Origin: Bacteroidetes bacterium UBA7674
GTDB taxonomy: Bacteria; Bacteroidota; Bacteroidia; Chitinophagales; Chitinophagaceae
Direction of reading: 5' to 3'
Assembly: GCA_002483105.1 (NCBI GenBank)
Contig: DLHG01000009.1
Location: 77,598 to 141,597 of the forward strand
DNA: 64,000 bases
Under the pieces are notes generated by a model. It ran no database searches and had not been told where the DNA came from. It saw nothing but the letters and a program-made list of their open reading frames with translations. How positions within the stretch are numbered: the stretch's first letter is position 1; every line of letters starts with the position of its first letter. Both the position numbers and the translations under genes were made by a program. Of this stretch, positions 9,367 through 18,872 are shown in pieces.

Positions 9367-9618
9367 ATGAAAAAAACCGTTATCGCGTTAAGCCTGTTAG
9401 CCCTATTCGCTTCTTGTACAAAGAAGGACAGTACCTGTGAGTGTGTAGATGGCAATGACAACATTATTTTCAAGAAGATTATCAATTCTTCACTCAACTA
9501 TTCCGAAAGGCAGACCTATTGCGGTGATGCGCAAAGGCAGTACAAGAATGTCGCCAACGACGTTACCTGCACTGTTAAGGAAGCCACCAGCAAGGATGCG
9601 GCCGAAGAAACAGAATAA
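9367..9618 (+). CDS. Small cysteine-rich lipoprotein
   Basis: An 83-residue precursor starting MKKTVIALSLLALFASC, a clear SPII signal with the lipidated cysteine at 17. The mature part holds four more cysteines (CEC, YCGD, TCTV), which could form two disulfides, and an acidic tail. No family recognised. The start at 9367 is chosen because it yields the signal peptide and sits just behind a good promoter. A shared terminator lies between it and the convergent DUF885 gene. Confidence 0.8.
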   Translation: MKKTVIALSLLALFASCTKKDSTCECVDGNDNIIFKKIINSSLNYSERQTYCGDAQRQYKNVANDVTCTVKEATSKDAAEETE

Positions 9619-9632
9619 AATATTTTGGTCAT

Positions 9633-9672
9633 AAAAAAGGAAGCACCGCATATGTGGTGCTTCCTTTTTTTA
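9633..9672. terminator. Bidirectional terminator
   Basis: Stem AAAAAAGGAAGCACC / GGTGCTTCCTTTTTT around a short GCATATGT loop, with A-tract before and T-tract after. It serves the small lipoprotein gene and the convergent DUF885 gene. Confidence 0.9.
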
Positions 9673-9686
9673 CAGTCTTACGGAAT

Positions 9687-11435
9687 TTATTTTCCCGATT
9701 TCGTCATCATCTCCTTGATGTACTTTACAGGAGCGCTGCCATAACCCAGGAATTGCTCATGGAATTTCTTCAGGTCGAATTTATCTCCTTGTTTCTTTTT
9801 TAGCTCTTCACGGAACTCATATATCTCGGTATATCCGGTGAAGTACGAACATAGCTGCACTTGCGTGAGCGTCACCCTGCGCCACTTGCCTTCGGCTTCC
9901 GCCTGTTGCTGGAATGCTTCATTTACTAATAGATGCAAGGCATCCTCTTTACTCATGTTGTTAACATGCACGTTGTAGTCCAGTATGGTATTGCAGGTGC
10001 TCCGCAGGTTCCACTTGTAATACATCAGCCACATTTCAGGCTCGTTATTGCCATAGCCATTTTCCAGCATCATGATCTCAGTATATACTGCCCAACCTTC
10101 TATCATCGTGCCGTTGCCTAAAATGGCTTTGATGATGCTTGGTGATTGATTGGCATATACTAGCTGTGTGTAGTGTCCCGGTATTGCTTCGTGTATATTG
10201 AGTATCTGTAGGGTATAATGGTTGTATTCCCTCAGGTAGCTTTCCGCTTTATCTTTGTCCCAACCTGAAAGGCTGCCCACATTGTAATAAGTGTTGCCGT
10301 TCTTGTCATAAGGGCCTGGAGCCGTGATAGATGCGCCAGCTACTCCCGCCATGTAAGCAGGTTCTTTGCGCACTACTAGTGGCTTTTTCGGGTCGAGGTA
10401 GATGAGATTCTTATCGCTTACAAACTTCACCAACTCAGGTATCTGCTTGTCTATTGAGGCCTGGAAGGAATCAGGTGTTGTATGTTTCAGGGAAATTTTG
10501 TCTATCACATTTTTAATGAGCAGCAGGCTATCTGTTGGTTTTGCTGCTGTGCCCATGTATTTATCCCAAAGACTATCAGCCAGCACAAACATCTTTTCAT
10601 GCAACTCTTTCTTATGCGCTATCGCCTTGCTGTATATTTCATCAGATGTATAGCCCGACTGGATATCGTTTTCAAACTTCTTACTGTATAATTCTTTGCC
10701 AATGCGAAAACTGCGTGGCGCATCATTCTTTAATTGTTTCAGCCAGTCAGCGTATCCTTTCATAGCTGCTACAGCCAATGCAGCGCGTTCTGTTATTTGT
10801 TGCTTCTCCCCGTCTGTGAGTGTTGATTTAGCCAGTGCGTCTTTTAGATCTACTTCGAAGACAGAGGTGCCGCCTGTGTTTTGCTCAATGGCCAGTTCGG
10901 TATGTTCCTTAGTCGGGTTCTTAATGTTGGCCTTAGCTGCTTCATAATAAGCAGGCACATTCGTCAGTTTTAGGTTCAGCGCGTGCAGGCGGGTATCAAG
11001 CGAATCGTATGTACCGTTAATGATTTCCGCGAATGTTTCCGAAACATTATACTGCGAAGGATTCCATTCATACGAGCGGAATTCATTGATGGACCAGATA
11101 GTACCTTCCAGCTGACTTTTCATCATCTGCAGGTCTGTTTTGTTATTGTCCGACAGGTCTTCCAGCTTGAATGTGGCCAATGAATCCAGGTTGGCTTTAC
11201 AGAAAGCCAGGTCCATTTCCCTGCTGGCAGGTGTAGGGACTATCAGCACGCTGTCATACTTGTGGTAGCCATTGGTGCTGGCCCACGATGGGTATGCCTT
11301 CCACAGCTCTTCTACAAACCGTTCTTTATAGCTATTGAATTGTTCATCTGTGTTGCCACTCATTGAAGAGTTTTTTTGATCACCGCAGGAGGCCATTAAC
11401 AGGCTCGCTGCAAGGCAAATACTTAGAATACGCAT
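9687..11435 (-). CDS. DUF885 family lipoprotein (putative metallopeptidase)
   Basis: A 582-residue protein of the DUF885 family, which is remotely related to zinc carboxypeptidases. The start at 11435 gives an SPII signal MRILSICLAASLLMASC; a longer reading from 11483 would bury it. The motif HEAIPGHYTQ in the C-terminal third matches the family HExxPGH active-site-like signature, and EGWAVYTE follows about 35 residues later, supplying the likely third metal ligand. It is thus probably a membrane-anchored periplasmic peptidase. Length is normal. Substrate unknown. Confidence 0.88.
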   Translation of the reverse strand: MRILSICLAASLLMASCGDQKNSSMSGNTDEQFNSYKERFVEELWKAYPSWASTNGYHKYDSVLIVPTPASREMDLAFCKANLDSLATFKLEDLSDNNKTDLQMMKSQLEGTIWSINEFRSYEWNPSQYNVSETFAEIINGTYDSLDTRLHALNLKLTNVPAYYEAAKANIKNPTKEHTELAIEQNTGGTSVFEVDLKDALAKSTLTDGEKQQITERAALAVAAMKGYADWLKQLKNDAPRSFRIGKELYSKKFENDIQSGYTSDEIYSKAIAHKKELHEKMFVLADSLWDKYMGTAAKPTDSLLLIKNVIDKISLKHTTPDSFQASIDKQIPELVKFVSDKNLIYLDPKKPLVVRKEPAYMAGVAGASITAPGPYDKNGNTYYNVGSLSGWDKDKAESYLREYNHYTLQILNIHEAIPGHYTQLVYANQSPSIIKAILGNGTMIEGWAVYTEIMMLENGYGNNEPEMWLMYYKWNLRSTCNTILDYNVHVNNMSKEDALHLLVNEAFQQQAEAEGKWRRVTLTQVQLCSYFTGYTEIYEFREELKKKQGDKFDLKKFHEQFLGYGSAPVKYIKEMMTKSGK

Positions 11436-11505
11436 GTCATAAAAATTAAAGCGGCAAGATAGCTGAAATACTAAATGCCGCAATCCCCCTTTTACAGGAT
11501 ATATG

Positions 11506-11961
11506 TTACTTCACCAGCTTCACCAGGGCTGTAACGTAGCCTTGATGCAAGCCTTCGTGGAATTGAAGAAAGCTGATTCCGTCTTCGATGGTATTAATAT
11601 CTACGCCGTAGCGGGTCGTCCAGGGGGTCATAATAAGCTTGCCTGCCGCATGGTCTCTTTCCAGATCATCGAGTGAGGAAAGTAGCAAGCCTTTTATCTG
11701 TGCTATCTCTTCGGCAGATGCTTCCCTCTCAGGTTTTGATCCCGGTTTATAAGCCTGGAAAAATTCTTCACTGATATTAGTAGGCGCGCCACTACGTTTA
11801 TAACAAACCCCTTCCTGTGCCGCAACAAGGTGGCCCAGATTCCAGATAATATTGTTACCAAAGCCTTCGGGTATCTTATTCAATTGCTCATCTGAGAGGT
11901 CGGCTATGAGGTTGAGTGCGAAATGCCTTGTCTTTCTCAGGACTTCTATATTTGGATTCAT
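11506..11961 (-). CDS. DinB-fold (DUF664-like) protein
   Basis: A 151-residue four-helix-bundle protein of the DinB/YfiT superfamily, metal-binding cytoplasmic proteins often linked to thiol-dependent transferases. Three histidines fit the usual metal triad: NLGHLVAAQ in the first half, and FLQFHEGLHQGYV near the C-terminus. No signal peptide. It lies between the DUF885 gene and the carboxypeptidase-regulatory-like gene, all on the minus strand. The actual reaction is unknown. Confidence 0.85.
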   Translation of the reverse strand: MNPNIEVLRKTRHFALNLIADLSDEQLNKIPEGFGNNIIWNLGHLVAAQEGVCYKRSGAPTNISEEFFQAYKPGSKPEREASAEEIAQIKGLLLSSLDDLERDHAAGKLIMTPWTTRYGVDINTIEDGISFLQFHEGLHQGYVTALVKLVK

Positions 11962-11971
11962 TATTCAGTAT

Positions 11972-13678
11972 TTACCAGTTTAGCTTAAATGTTTTCATGT
12001 TGTCTATCTCCAGGTTTTCCAGCACGTAGGCATTCCAGTTTTTCATCTCTTCTGTATTTTGGCCTATGTTCACCTCGTCCAGGTATTGCGCCGTTATTCT
12101 CGCTATTTTCTTTTGTGTCTGCTGGAATATCTCATCTATCTCTTCTACGGTATAAGCGCGTTCTTCCAGTTTGTCTTCCATCTTCAGGCGCTCTATTTCG
12201 TACAGGTCGAAGTATATGTTCACAAAGGCATTGATCTTATCATCGGGAACGGTGGAGAAGTAAGTTCTTTTCGTGTCAAATACTGAAGTAGAGAAGTGAT
12301 GTATAGAGTCGCCTACTTTATTTACATCCAGGTATATCTGTGCCTTTACCTGGTAATTCTTATCGTTCTTCAGGTCATCTTTGTTTTTCCTCGTCACGAA
12401 GATGCGGGTGGTGTCCGACCATATCAGGCTGGTCGTTTCCACAAAGTCGGAATAGCTGACCTTATTGCCACCACCGGTATTCTTAAAATTCATCAGCTGC
12501 CCGTTCTTCTCAATGAAGTCCAGTGAACGTTGTTGTTCTTCCGTATGCAGCAGACGTTCTGTCCGATCCCAGAAGAAACCATTGTATGGGAACATCGCTA
12601 TCTTCTGATAGTCTTCCTCGTTTACATCATATTTATAGTAGGGCAGTACGAAGGGCCTTTTGAAATCATAAAAGTAGATAACACCTTTAGTTTTGGCTCT
12701 CTTTGCCGCTTTCGCTACGATCTTATTATTAGCCTTGTATTTGTCAATATAGTCGAATTGGTAAGTGAAGTCTATATGATTCAGCGGCCCCGCTCCGTTT
12801 TCCTGTTGGTAGGTGTGGAGTATGGATAACGACACATAGCCGAGTTTGTCAAGGCCGTCTGCTTTAAAGGGGTGTATGGCTGCGCTATCGCATTTCAGCT
12901 CTATCTTCATAATAGCGCTGGTCTCTTTATCTATCCATATATCGCCTTGGAACTGAACACGCTTATTTTTTAATGGGGTAAACGCTATATGATAACTGGT
13001 CTCGTCAGCAGGAAGCTCAGAAAGCTTGTACTCGGCCATCATCTTAGCCTTGTCCATTTGCAGCGGGATGTCCGGCAGGTAAGAGCTTTCTTTGGTCAGG
13101 TCCAGGTATTGTATCGCCTTTGAGGTATTCATACTGGCGAAGAATCTGCCATCGTATTTTGATAAGCCCACTCGTCCATTTTTGTACATCAGGCTTTCTA
13201 TGGTCGCGCCTTTCACCTTTGCATTGTAGTAACACTCCAGCATTTCTACCGGGTCGTTATTTATTTTGGTTTCCAGTTGGTAGTATGCTTTAGAACTGAT
13301 GGTTTTCCTTGCCAGTAATTCCTTTTTGCAACTGAGGAGAATATTATACAGGCGTTCTTCATCGTAGCGGACAGTTACTTCATCCAGTTTATTCACAGAC
13401 TCAGCCAAAAAAACTTCCTTGTTTTTCTGAAGTTGTTCTACGGTAAGCGATTTCTTTTTATAACCGAGGTAAAAGAATGCCAGTGTATCGCCGGGTGCTG
13501 CACTGATGGAGAATGCACCATCTTCGTTGGTCAATGTACCCTTGCCGGTTCCCTTTATAGCAACCGAGCAAAAAGATAATGCCGATTTGTCTGTTGCATC
13601 TTTTACCACACCCTCAACCGTTACTTGCGCGAAAGTGTAGGAAGTAAAAAACATACATAATAACAACAATCTAATCAT
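11972..13678 (-). CDS. Carboxypeptidase-like regulatory domain protein
   Basis: A 568-residue exported protein. The signal peptide (MIRLLLLCMFFTSYTFAQ) is followed by a CarboxypepD_reg-like beta-sandwich at about residues 20-100 (VEGVVKDATDKSALSFCSVAIKGTGKGTLTNEDG), the same module that starts many TonB receptors. The rest, about 450 residues, is a periplasmic or outer-membrane-associated region common in Bacteroidota whose function is not established. There is no TonB plug or barrel signature. It ends only 10 bp from the DinB-fold gene, so the two may be co-transcribed. Confidence 0.82.
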   Translation of the reverse strand: MIRLLLLCMFFTSYTFAQVTVEGVVKDATDKSALSFCSVAIKGTGKGTLTNEDGAFSISAAPGDTLAFFYLGYKKKSLTVEQLQKNKEVFLAESVNKLDEVTVRYDEERLYNILLSCKKELLARKTISSKAYYQLETKINNDPVEMLECYYNAKVKGATIESLMYKNGRVGLSKYDGRFFASMNTSKAIQYLDLTKESSYLPDIPLQMDKAKMMAEYKLSELPADETSYHIAFTPLKNKRVQFQGDIWIDKETSAIMKIELKCDSAAIHPFKADGLDKLGYVSLSILHTYQQENGAGPLNHIDFTYQFDYIDKYKANNKIVAKAAKRAKTKGVIYFYDFKRPFVLPYYKYDVNEEDYQKIAMFPYNGFFWDRTERLLHTEEQQRSLDFIEKNGQLMNFKNTGGGNKVSYSDFVETTSLIWSDTTRIFVTRKNKDDLKNDKNYQVKAQIYLDVNKVGDSIHHFSTSVFDTKRTYFSTVPDDKINAFVNIYFDLYEIERLKMEDKLEERAYTVEEIDEIFQQTQKKIARITAQYLDEVNIGQNTEEMKNWNAYVLENLEIDNMKTFKLNW

Positions 13679-13778
13679 ATGTGCGTGTATGAATTTTTAA
13701 ATTTACAGTATTTCGTGTTAAGATACTTCCTGTGGATATCCTTATAGTCTTTTGCGGGGCAGTAAGGGAGTTTATATT

Positions 13779-13786
13779 TAAGTTTG
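13779..13786 (+). promoter_or_regulatory. Possible -7 box for the Pol IV gene
   Basis: TAAGTTTG fits TAnnTTTG, but no clear -33 TTG is at the right distance. If used, the transcript would start near 13793, which favours the ATG at 13815 over that at 13797 for the downstream gene. Confidence 0.35.
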
Positions 13787-13796
13787 CGGTTATAAA

Positions 13797-14915
13797 ATGC
13801 CACATTCGCCACATATGAGCCAGCGCAAGATCATCCATATAGATATGGATGCATTTTACGCGTCGGTAGAGCAGCGGGATAACCCTGAATTGAGGGGGAA
13901 ACCCCTTGTCGTGGGCGGCTTGCCGGAAGGCAGGGGTGGTGTGGTAGCCACTGCCAGCTACGAGGCACGCAAATTCGGCATTCGTTCGGCGATGCCTTCT
14001 AAGAGAGCATTGCAACTCTGCCCCCATGCCATATTTGTCAGGCCACGATTTGCAGCGTATAAAGAGGTGTCTGAAAAGATCAGGGAGATATTCAGGAGAT
14101 TCACAGACATTATCGAACCTCTATCGCTGGATGAAGCTTACCTCGACGTAACGGAGGACAAACTCAATATCGGTTCTGCAATAGAAATAGCGAAGCAGAT
14201 AAAAGACGCTATAAAAGATGAATTGAATCTCACCGCCTCGGCAGGGGTTTCCATCAATAAATTCGTGGCCAAGGTAGCCTCCGATATTAAGAAGCCTGAC
14301 GGGCTCACGTTTATCGGTCCATCGGGAATAGAGGCATTTATGGAGCAACTGCCGGTGGAGAAATTCTATGGTGTTGGTAAGGTAACAGCAGAAAAAATGA
14401 AAAGCATGCACCTGCATACAGGTGCGGATATCAAAAAATTAACAGAAGAAGACCTGGTGAAATTCTTTGGGAAGCCCGGTAGGTTCTATTACCGCATCGT
14501 GCGTGGTATAGACGACAGGCCTGTAGAAACAGAACGGGAAACAAAGTCGGTAGGAGCAGAGGATACGTTCCCATACGATTTGAGTGACATAGAAGAAATG
14601 AAGACGGAACTCGCCAAGCTCGCAGCTAAAGTATCGGAAAGACTGAAGCGCTATGAACTGAAAGGCAAGACCGTAACGCTAAAAATAAAGTATCACGATT
14701 TCAAGCAAATAACCCGTAGCCATACCTTTCACGATGAAATGGTGGATAGTGAGGAAATGATTCTTCATGCGGCTGTTGTATTATTGCAGACTTCTGATGT
14801 TGAAGGAAAGCTTGTCAGACTGTTGGGTGTATCTCTTTCCAATTTTGGAGAAGCTCCACGAAATGATGACCAGCAAGACAGTACACCACCCGCGCAGTTG
14901 TCTTTATTTATGTAG
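13797..14915 (+). CDS. dinB: DNA polymerase IV
   Basis: A Y-family translesion DNA polymerase of 372 residues. The catalytic motifs are present: IDMDAFYASVEQ at about residues 15-26 with the first metal aspartate, and SLDEAYLDVT with the second Asp-Glu pair near residue 110. The little-finger domain lies at about 240-350. It ends PPAQLSLFM, a QLSLF sequence matching the beta-clamp-binding consensus QxxLF, as expected for Pol IV. The start may be 13815 (MSQRKIIHIDMDAF), six codons in. No SOS box was recognised. Confidence 0.95.
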   Translation: MPHSPHMSQRKIIHIDMDAFYASVEQRDNPELRGKPLVVGGLPEGRGGVVATASYEARKFGIRSAMPSKRALQLCPHAIFVRPRFAAYKEVSEKIREIFRRFTDIIEPLSLDEAYLDVTEDKLNIGSAIEIAKQIKDAIKDELNLTASAGVSINKFVAKVASDIKKPDGLTFIGPSGIEAFMEQLPVEKFYGVGKVTAEKMKSMHLHTGADIKKLTEEDLVKFFGKPGRFYYRIVRGIDDRPVETERETKSVGAEDTFPYDLSDIEEMKTELAKLAAKVSERLKRYELKGKTVTLKIKYHDFKQITRSHTFHDEMVDSEEMILHAAVVLLQTSDVEGKLVRLLGVSLSNFGEAPRNDDQQDSTPPAQLSLFM

Positions 14916-14939
14916 TATTGAATAGTAGAATAAAAGAAA

Positions 14940-16292
14940 ATGAAAAGAATAGTAGCAATTGGAATCGCATTGTTCGCAACAAGTAATGTTCATGCGCAAC
15001 AGCCGTCAACTGAAGATGATGCAAGTAAACCTAAAACGGAACTGAAGTACAATTTAAGTAAAGATGGTTCAAAATACATTAAGGGGACGTTCAATAATCA
15101 AACATGGCTGAGATGGAACGAAAGCAACCCGGGTACTACTGTAAATAGCCAACCGAAAGAGAATACACTTGATATCGGTCTCCGTCGTACCCGCCTGCAG
15201 ATGTATGGCCAGTTGACAGATCATGTATTCTTTTACACACAGTTCGGGATGAACAACTTCAATTTCCTGTCCCAGAATGCAGGTAACAGGAAATTACAAG
15301 CTTTCTTCCATGATGCCCTTGGTGAATACAAAGTGTTTAAAAAGAACAATGCACTAAAGATAGGGGGCGGACTGGCGATAACAGCGGGCCTAAGCCGGTT
15401 CACCCAGCCAAGTATCGGTACTATCATGACAACGGACGTACCGGTATTCCTACAAGCTACTGTTGATCAGACCGATGAGTTTGCACGTAAGCTAAGCATA
15501 TACGCAAGAGGACAAGTCGGCAAGCTTGACTACCGGGTAGCGCTGAGTGATCCCTTCCCTATACAGACCAATGGCAACCCGGTGCCTGCTATCAGTAACA
15601 ATGCTGTCTTTACACCTTATGGGCATACTAAACAGCTACAAGGATTTTTTATCTGGAATTTCTTCGACGTAGAGCCACACACTACGCCATACATGACAGG
15701 AACATACTTGGGTGATAAGAAGATACTGAACCTTGAAGCCGGAGCTATCTATCAAAAGAACGCTACATGGCGTACCAATACTATTGGCGATACGCTTTAT
15801 GATAATATGCTGCTGTGGTCGGTTGCTGCATTCCTCGATATGCCGATACAGAACAACAAGTATGCTATCTCCGCATACGTTGGTTATTTCAGTACGGACT
15901 ATGGTGCGAATTATATCCGCAACAATGGTATCATGAATCCGGCTAATGGAAATACAGACCCAACTGTGTTCAGTGGAGCAGGGAATAGCTACCCGATGTT
16001 TGGGACAGGGTCTTCCGTCTATGCACAAGTAGGCTTCCGTTTGCCTAATGATCTGTTTAAAGGAAATGGTACACTTATGCCTTATGTATCTTATCGTATG
16101 TCTAACTACGACAGGTTGAAGGACCCCGTCACCATAATAGATGCTGGTGTCAACTGGCTGATAAATAAGCATAACTCCAAGCTGTCCCTCAACTACCAGT
16201 TGCGTCCTGTATTTGTACAGCAAACCAATGGTGATGTGATAAAAAGTAGCAATGCAGGTTCTGCCTGGCTACAATACCAGGTAGCGATATAA
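14940..16292 (+). CDS. Outer-membrane porin, OprO/OprP-like
   Basis: A 450-residue outer-membrane beta-barrel. The signal peptide ends at about residue 20 (SNVHAQ). The mature part alternates aromatic beta strands and polar loops, includes LDIGLRRTRLQMYGQLTDHVFFYTQFG, which is typical of phosphate-selective-porin-like proteins, and ends in a hydrophobic strand (WLQYQVAI). The substrate cannot be read from sequence. It follows the Pol IV gene by 24 bp, but the pair is functionally unrelated. Confidence 0.82.
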   Translation: MKRIVAIGIALFATSNVHAQQPSTEDDASKPKTELKYNLSKDGSKYIKGTFNNQTWLRWNESNPGTTVNSQPKENTLDIGLRRTRLQMYGQLTDHVFFYTQFGMNNFNFLSQNAGNRKLQAFFHDALGEYKVFKKNNALKIGGGLAITAGLSRFTQPSIGTIMTTDVPVFLQATVDQTDEFARKLSIYARGQVGKLDYRVALSDPFPIQTNGNPVPAISNNAVFTPYGHTKQLQGFFIWNFFDVEPHTTPYMTGTYLGDKKILNLEAGAIYQKNATWRTNTIGDTLYDNMLLWSVAAFLDMPIQNNKYAISAYVGYFSTDYGANYIRNNGIMNPANGNTDPTVFSGAGNSYPMFGTGSSVYAQVGFRLPNDLFKGNGTLMPYVSYRMSNYDRLKDPVTIIDAGVNWLINKHNSKLSLNYQLRPVFVQQTNGDVIKSSNAGSAWLQYQVAI

Positions 16293-16308
16293 GCAATATA
16301 CTAAAAAG

Positions 16309-16345
16309 TAAAAGCCCCGAATACATTGTATTCGGGGCTTCTTTA
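16309..16345. terminator. Bidirectional terminator
   Basis: Stem AAAGCCCCGAATAC / GTATTCGGGGCTT with a short loop, between the porin gene and the convergent cold-shock-domain gene. Confidence 0.88.
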
Positions 16346-16368
16346 TAATATCGGGAGACTGTTCTCTT

Positions 16369-16806
16369 TTATTTCAGTTTTACCACTTTTACTGCAACCG
16401 GTCCTTTAGGGCCATTCTCAATTTCAAATTGAACCTTATCGCGATCCTTGATCGTTTCAGTAAGATTGTTGGCGTGTACAAAGATGTTCTGCCTGGTCGC
16501 ATTATCAGTAATGAAACCGTAACCTTTAGCATCATTGAAGAAAGAAACCGTTCCGTTCCTGATCAATTCTGCAGGATCAACAGGTTCGCGTTTTGCTGCG
16601 CCTAATTGAATGGAATCTGTGTCAATTTCTTTTCGTTTTCTTGTTGGGTCTGGTGGGGTGTCAGAAATGTTACCATTCTCATCAATATAAGCCATCATAT
16701 CATCGAGGCCTTTACCTTTGCTGTTATTAGCTTCACGCTCTTTTTTGCGCTCAGCCTTGTCCTTCTGGTTTTTTCTTTTCTTTTGCTCTCTTTCCTTCTT
16801 ACCCAT
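16369..16806 (-). CDS. Cold-shock-domain protein with lysine-rich N-terminus
   Basis: A 145-residue protein. Residues 1-40 are almost all Lys, Glu and Arg (GKKEREQKKRKNQKDKAERK), likely a charged helix that binds RNA or ribosomes. A linker follows, then a C-terminal cold-shock domain from about residue 82 (NGTVSFFNDAKGYGFITD) with the RNP1-type KGYGFI and RNP2-type NIFVHANN motifs. It is about twice the length of classical CspA. Start chosen at 16806 (MGKKE); an ATG at 16821 adds five residues. Probably a single-stranded RNA/DNA-binding protein. Confidence 0.85.
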   Translation of the reverse strand: MGKKEREQKKRKNQKDKAERKKEREANNSKGKGLDDMMAYIDENGNISDTPPDPTRKRKEIDTDSIQLGAAKREPVDPAELIRNGTVSFFNDAKGYGFITDNATRQNIFVHANNLTETIKDRDKVQFEIENGPKGPVAVKVVKLK

Positions 16807-17077
16807 AGTCTCCTGACCCATAAATACAAAAACACGTTTTTAGTGAAGGGCAAAGGTCGTCTTTTTTGGCCGTAAATAGGTATTATTCTTTTTATAGGTG
16901 CATAATCATAGGGAATATAGGCTCTGGAAGCCTTAAATGGCAAGTGTTTTAGCTTTTGTCATAAATTAAGCATAACTTCATTGGAATGGCCATGGACCTT
17001 CTCTGATCTGTAATTTCTTCTCTTCAGTCCTCGTTTTCACGCCAAATTTTCTTCATCACCCCCCGAAAATTTCAATT

Positions 17078-17386
17078 ATGGACAAGACAATTGCCGTACA
17101 GTTCTACTTTAATGGACAGGAATCTCCTATCATCGTAACCTATAAAATTATTATGGAGGAGAATATCCAGGTGATCAACTGCTCAATAGATAAGGCCGAG
17201 CACAAGAACCTGTTACAACTAAACAAGTTTGAGCTGAAATCTAAATTTAGTGAAGGAGAGTATGTGCCGTTGTTTAATGAAACGATACAAAAGAAGAATA
17301 TAGATACCTCTTTGTTCGTAGATCAGGTCTATGTTGCTATAATGGCTAAAGAGAAGATGCCCGTTAACCCTGAGTATGCTTTGTAA
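17078..17386 (+). CDS. Hypothetical protein, 102 aa
   Basis: A soluble 102-residue protein starting MDKTIAVQFYFNGQESPI, with mixed alpha/beta character and no signal peptide or recognised motif. It ends 4 bp before the convergent 90-residue gene. I see no link to a known family. Confidence 0.6.
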   Translation: MDKTIAVQFYFNGQESPIIVTYKIIMEENIQVINCSIDKAEHKNLLQLNKFELKSKFSEGEYVPLFNETIQKKNIDTSLFVDQVYVAIMAKEKMPVNPEYAL

Positions 17387-17389
17387 TAC

Positions 17390-17662
17390 CTAAGGAAGTA
17401 CTTCTCTTTCAAAAACCCTGTTGAAGAGTGCTGTAACGTCTTTCATTATGCTCTCAGGAAGGCCGCTGTTTGCCCTGAATACCAGTTCAGTACTTCCCGC
17501 ACCTTCATAAATGCTGTAATAAGAAGCTATGTCAGTTAGGTCATAGATTGAGCTCTCTTTCTTCGCATTCAGGAAAAAATTGTTGTTCCTGTTGCGTATC
17601 ATCGTCACCCCTTGCTCAAACTGGTTACGTTTTTTATTGTATTCTGAATTGAAAAGATTCAT
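17390..17662 (-). CDS. Hypothetical protein, 90 aa
   Basis: A 90-residue soluble protein, MNLFNSEYNKKRNQFEQG and onward, with no recognised domain. It lies on the minus strand after the cold-shock gene and its terminator, so it is probably transcribed on its own. Function unknown. Confidence 0.6.
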   Translation of the reverse strand: MNLFNSEYNKKRNQFEQGVTMIRNRNNNFFLNAKKESSIYDLTDIASYYSIYEGAGSTELVFRANSGLPESIMKDVTALFNRVFEREVLP

Positions 17663-17683
17663 TTCGGATAGTTTTAAGACTAA

Positions 17684-17710
17684 AAAAGCACGCTGAGTTC
17701 AGCGTGCTCA
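17684..17710 (-). terminator. Terminator of the small cold-shock gene
   Basis: Stem AGCACGCT / AGCGTGCT with a six-base loop, followed on the minus strand by TTTTTT. It lies 20 bp past the stop of the cold-shock gene at 17730. Confidence 0.85.
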
Positions 17711-17729
17711 AAAATGATATACATTAAGC

Positions 17730-17921
17730 TTAGATAACTTTTACGTTAAAAGCGTTTAACCCTTTAGGACCATTTTGTACTTCGTAAGACACTTTATCAT
17801 TCTCACGGATCTCATCCATCAGGCCTGAAACGTGAACAAAGATGTCTGCACCACCAGCTGATGGAGTAATGAAACCGAAACCTTTAGTTTCATTGAAAAA
17901 TTTTACTGTACCTTCTTGCAT
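17730..17921 (-). CDS. Cold-shock protein, CspA family
   Basis: A 63-residue single-domain cold-shock protein, an RNA chaperone that melts mRNA secondary structure. Starting at 17921 (MQEGTVKFFNETKGFGFI) gives the standard length; an in-frame ATG at 17951 would add an unlikely ten residues. RNP1 (KGFGFI) and RNP2 (DIFVHVS) are intact. The upstream 180 bp has no gene and could hold the long structured leader usual for cold-shock mRNAs, but I could not demonstrate one. Confidence 0.93.
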   Translation of the reverse strand: MQEGTVKFFNETKGFGFITPSAGGADIFVHVSGLMDEIRENDKVSYEVQNGPKGLNAFNVKVI

Positions 17922-18106
17922 TTGTTTTGTATTAAAATTAATAATCCACAAAGGTACATATAAAATATTACAAAAATCATTAAAATATTTATTAGTTTAG
18001 TAACCCTTTAAAGTGTACCTTCCTAGGTATAGGACTCATTTTCTTCCTTGAAGAACGAACATTTTTTTCTTTCCGAAGCGACTGTATTATCCGGATTTTC
18101 CCCTTA

Positions 18107-18835
18107 ATGGCTATTTTATTATTGTTGATCATACATTGGTATGCTTCGTTATTTTTTCAATCAGTATTCCATCACAGGTATTCAGCTCACGGGCTTTTTA
18201 CAATGAGTAAAGGTTGGGAACGCGTCTTCTTCGTAGGTTGCTTTATTACACAAGGTTCTTCATATATCAGTGCCTATACTTATGGTATCATGCACAGGTT
18301 GCATCATGCGCATACAGACAAGGAAAACGATCCCCATTCACCCTCTAACACCCCCAACCTGTTCGGCATGATGTGGGAAACGCGTAATAATTACAGGGAC
18401 ATCCATACTGGTAAATTACAAGTGGAAGATAAATACAAGAAAGGCCTGCCGCAGTGGCCTGTCTTCGACAACTTTGCACACAGCTGGATCACCAAGGCTG
18501 TATGGACATTGCTCTATATTGTGATCTATGCCCTCCTTGCTACAGAGTGGTGGCATTTCCTGTTTTTACCGGTCACATTCGCTATGGGTGCTTTCCAGGG
18601 TGCTGTGGTGAACTGGTGGGCGCACAAATTTGGTTACCGTAATTTCAAAGTGGACAATACTTCCCGCAATATCCTACCCTTAGATATTTTCTTTTGGGGC
18701 GAAGCATATCACAACAATCACCACCGCAATCCCGCTACTCCAAACAATGCACACAGATGGTTTGAGTGGGATATGGGCTACGCTGCTATGCGCTTGCTGC
18801 ACAACCTAAGGGTCATCAGGCTGGTAAGGGCTTGA
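18107..18835 (+). CDS. Acyl-CoA/fatty acid desaturase
   Basis: A 242-residue membrane di-iron desaturase. The three histidine clusters are all present: HHRYSAH near residue 23, HRLHHAHTD near residue 64, and HNNHHRNP near residue 204, separated by hydrophobic helices. It introduces a cis double bond into membrane acyl chains, most likely at delta-9, which keeps membranes fluid in the cold. It sits next to two cold-shock genes and the GAF-HisKA/MerR pair, so a temperature or stress link is plausible. Slightly shorter than some bacterial members but complete. Confidence 0.9.
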   Translation: MAILLLLIIHWYASLFFQSVFHHRYSAHGLFTMSKGWERVFFVGCFITQGSSYISAYTYGIMHRLHHAHTDKENDPHSPSNTPNLFGMMWETRNNYRDIHTGKLQVEDKYKKGLPQWPVFDNFAHSWITKAVWTLLYIVIYALLATEWWHFLFLPVTFAMGAFQGAVVNWWAHKFGYRNFKVDNTSRNILPLDIFFWGEAYHNNHHRNPATPNNAHRWFEWDMGYAAMRLLHNLRVIRLVRA

Positions 18836-18872
18836 TTGAGTTCAATTAATAATTGTGATCGTTGAGTACTCG

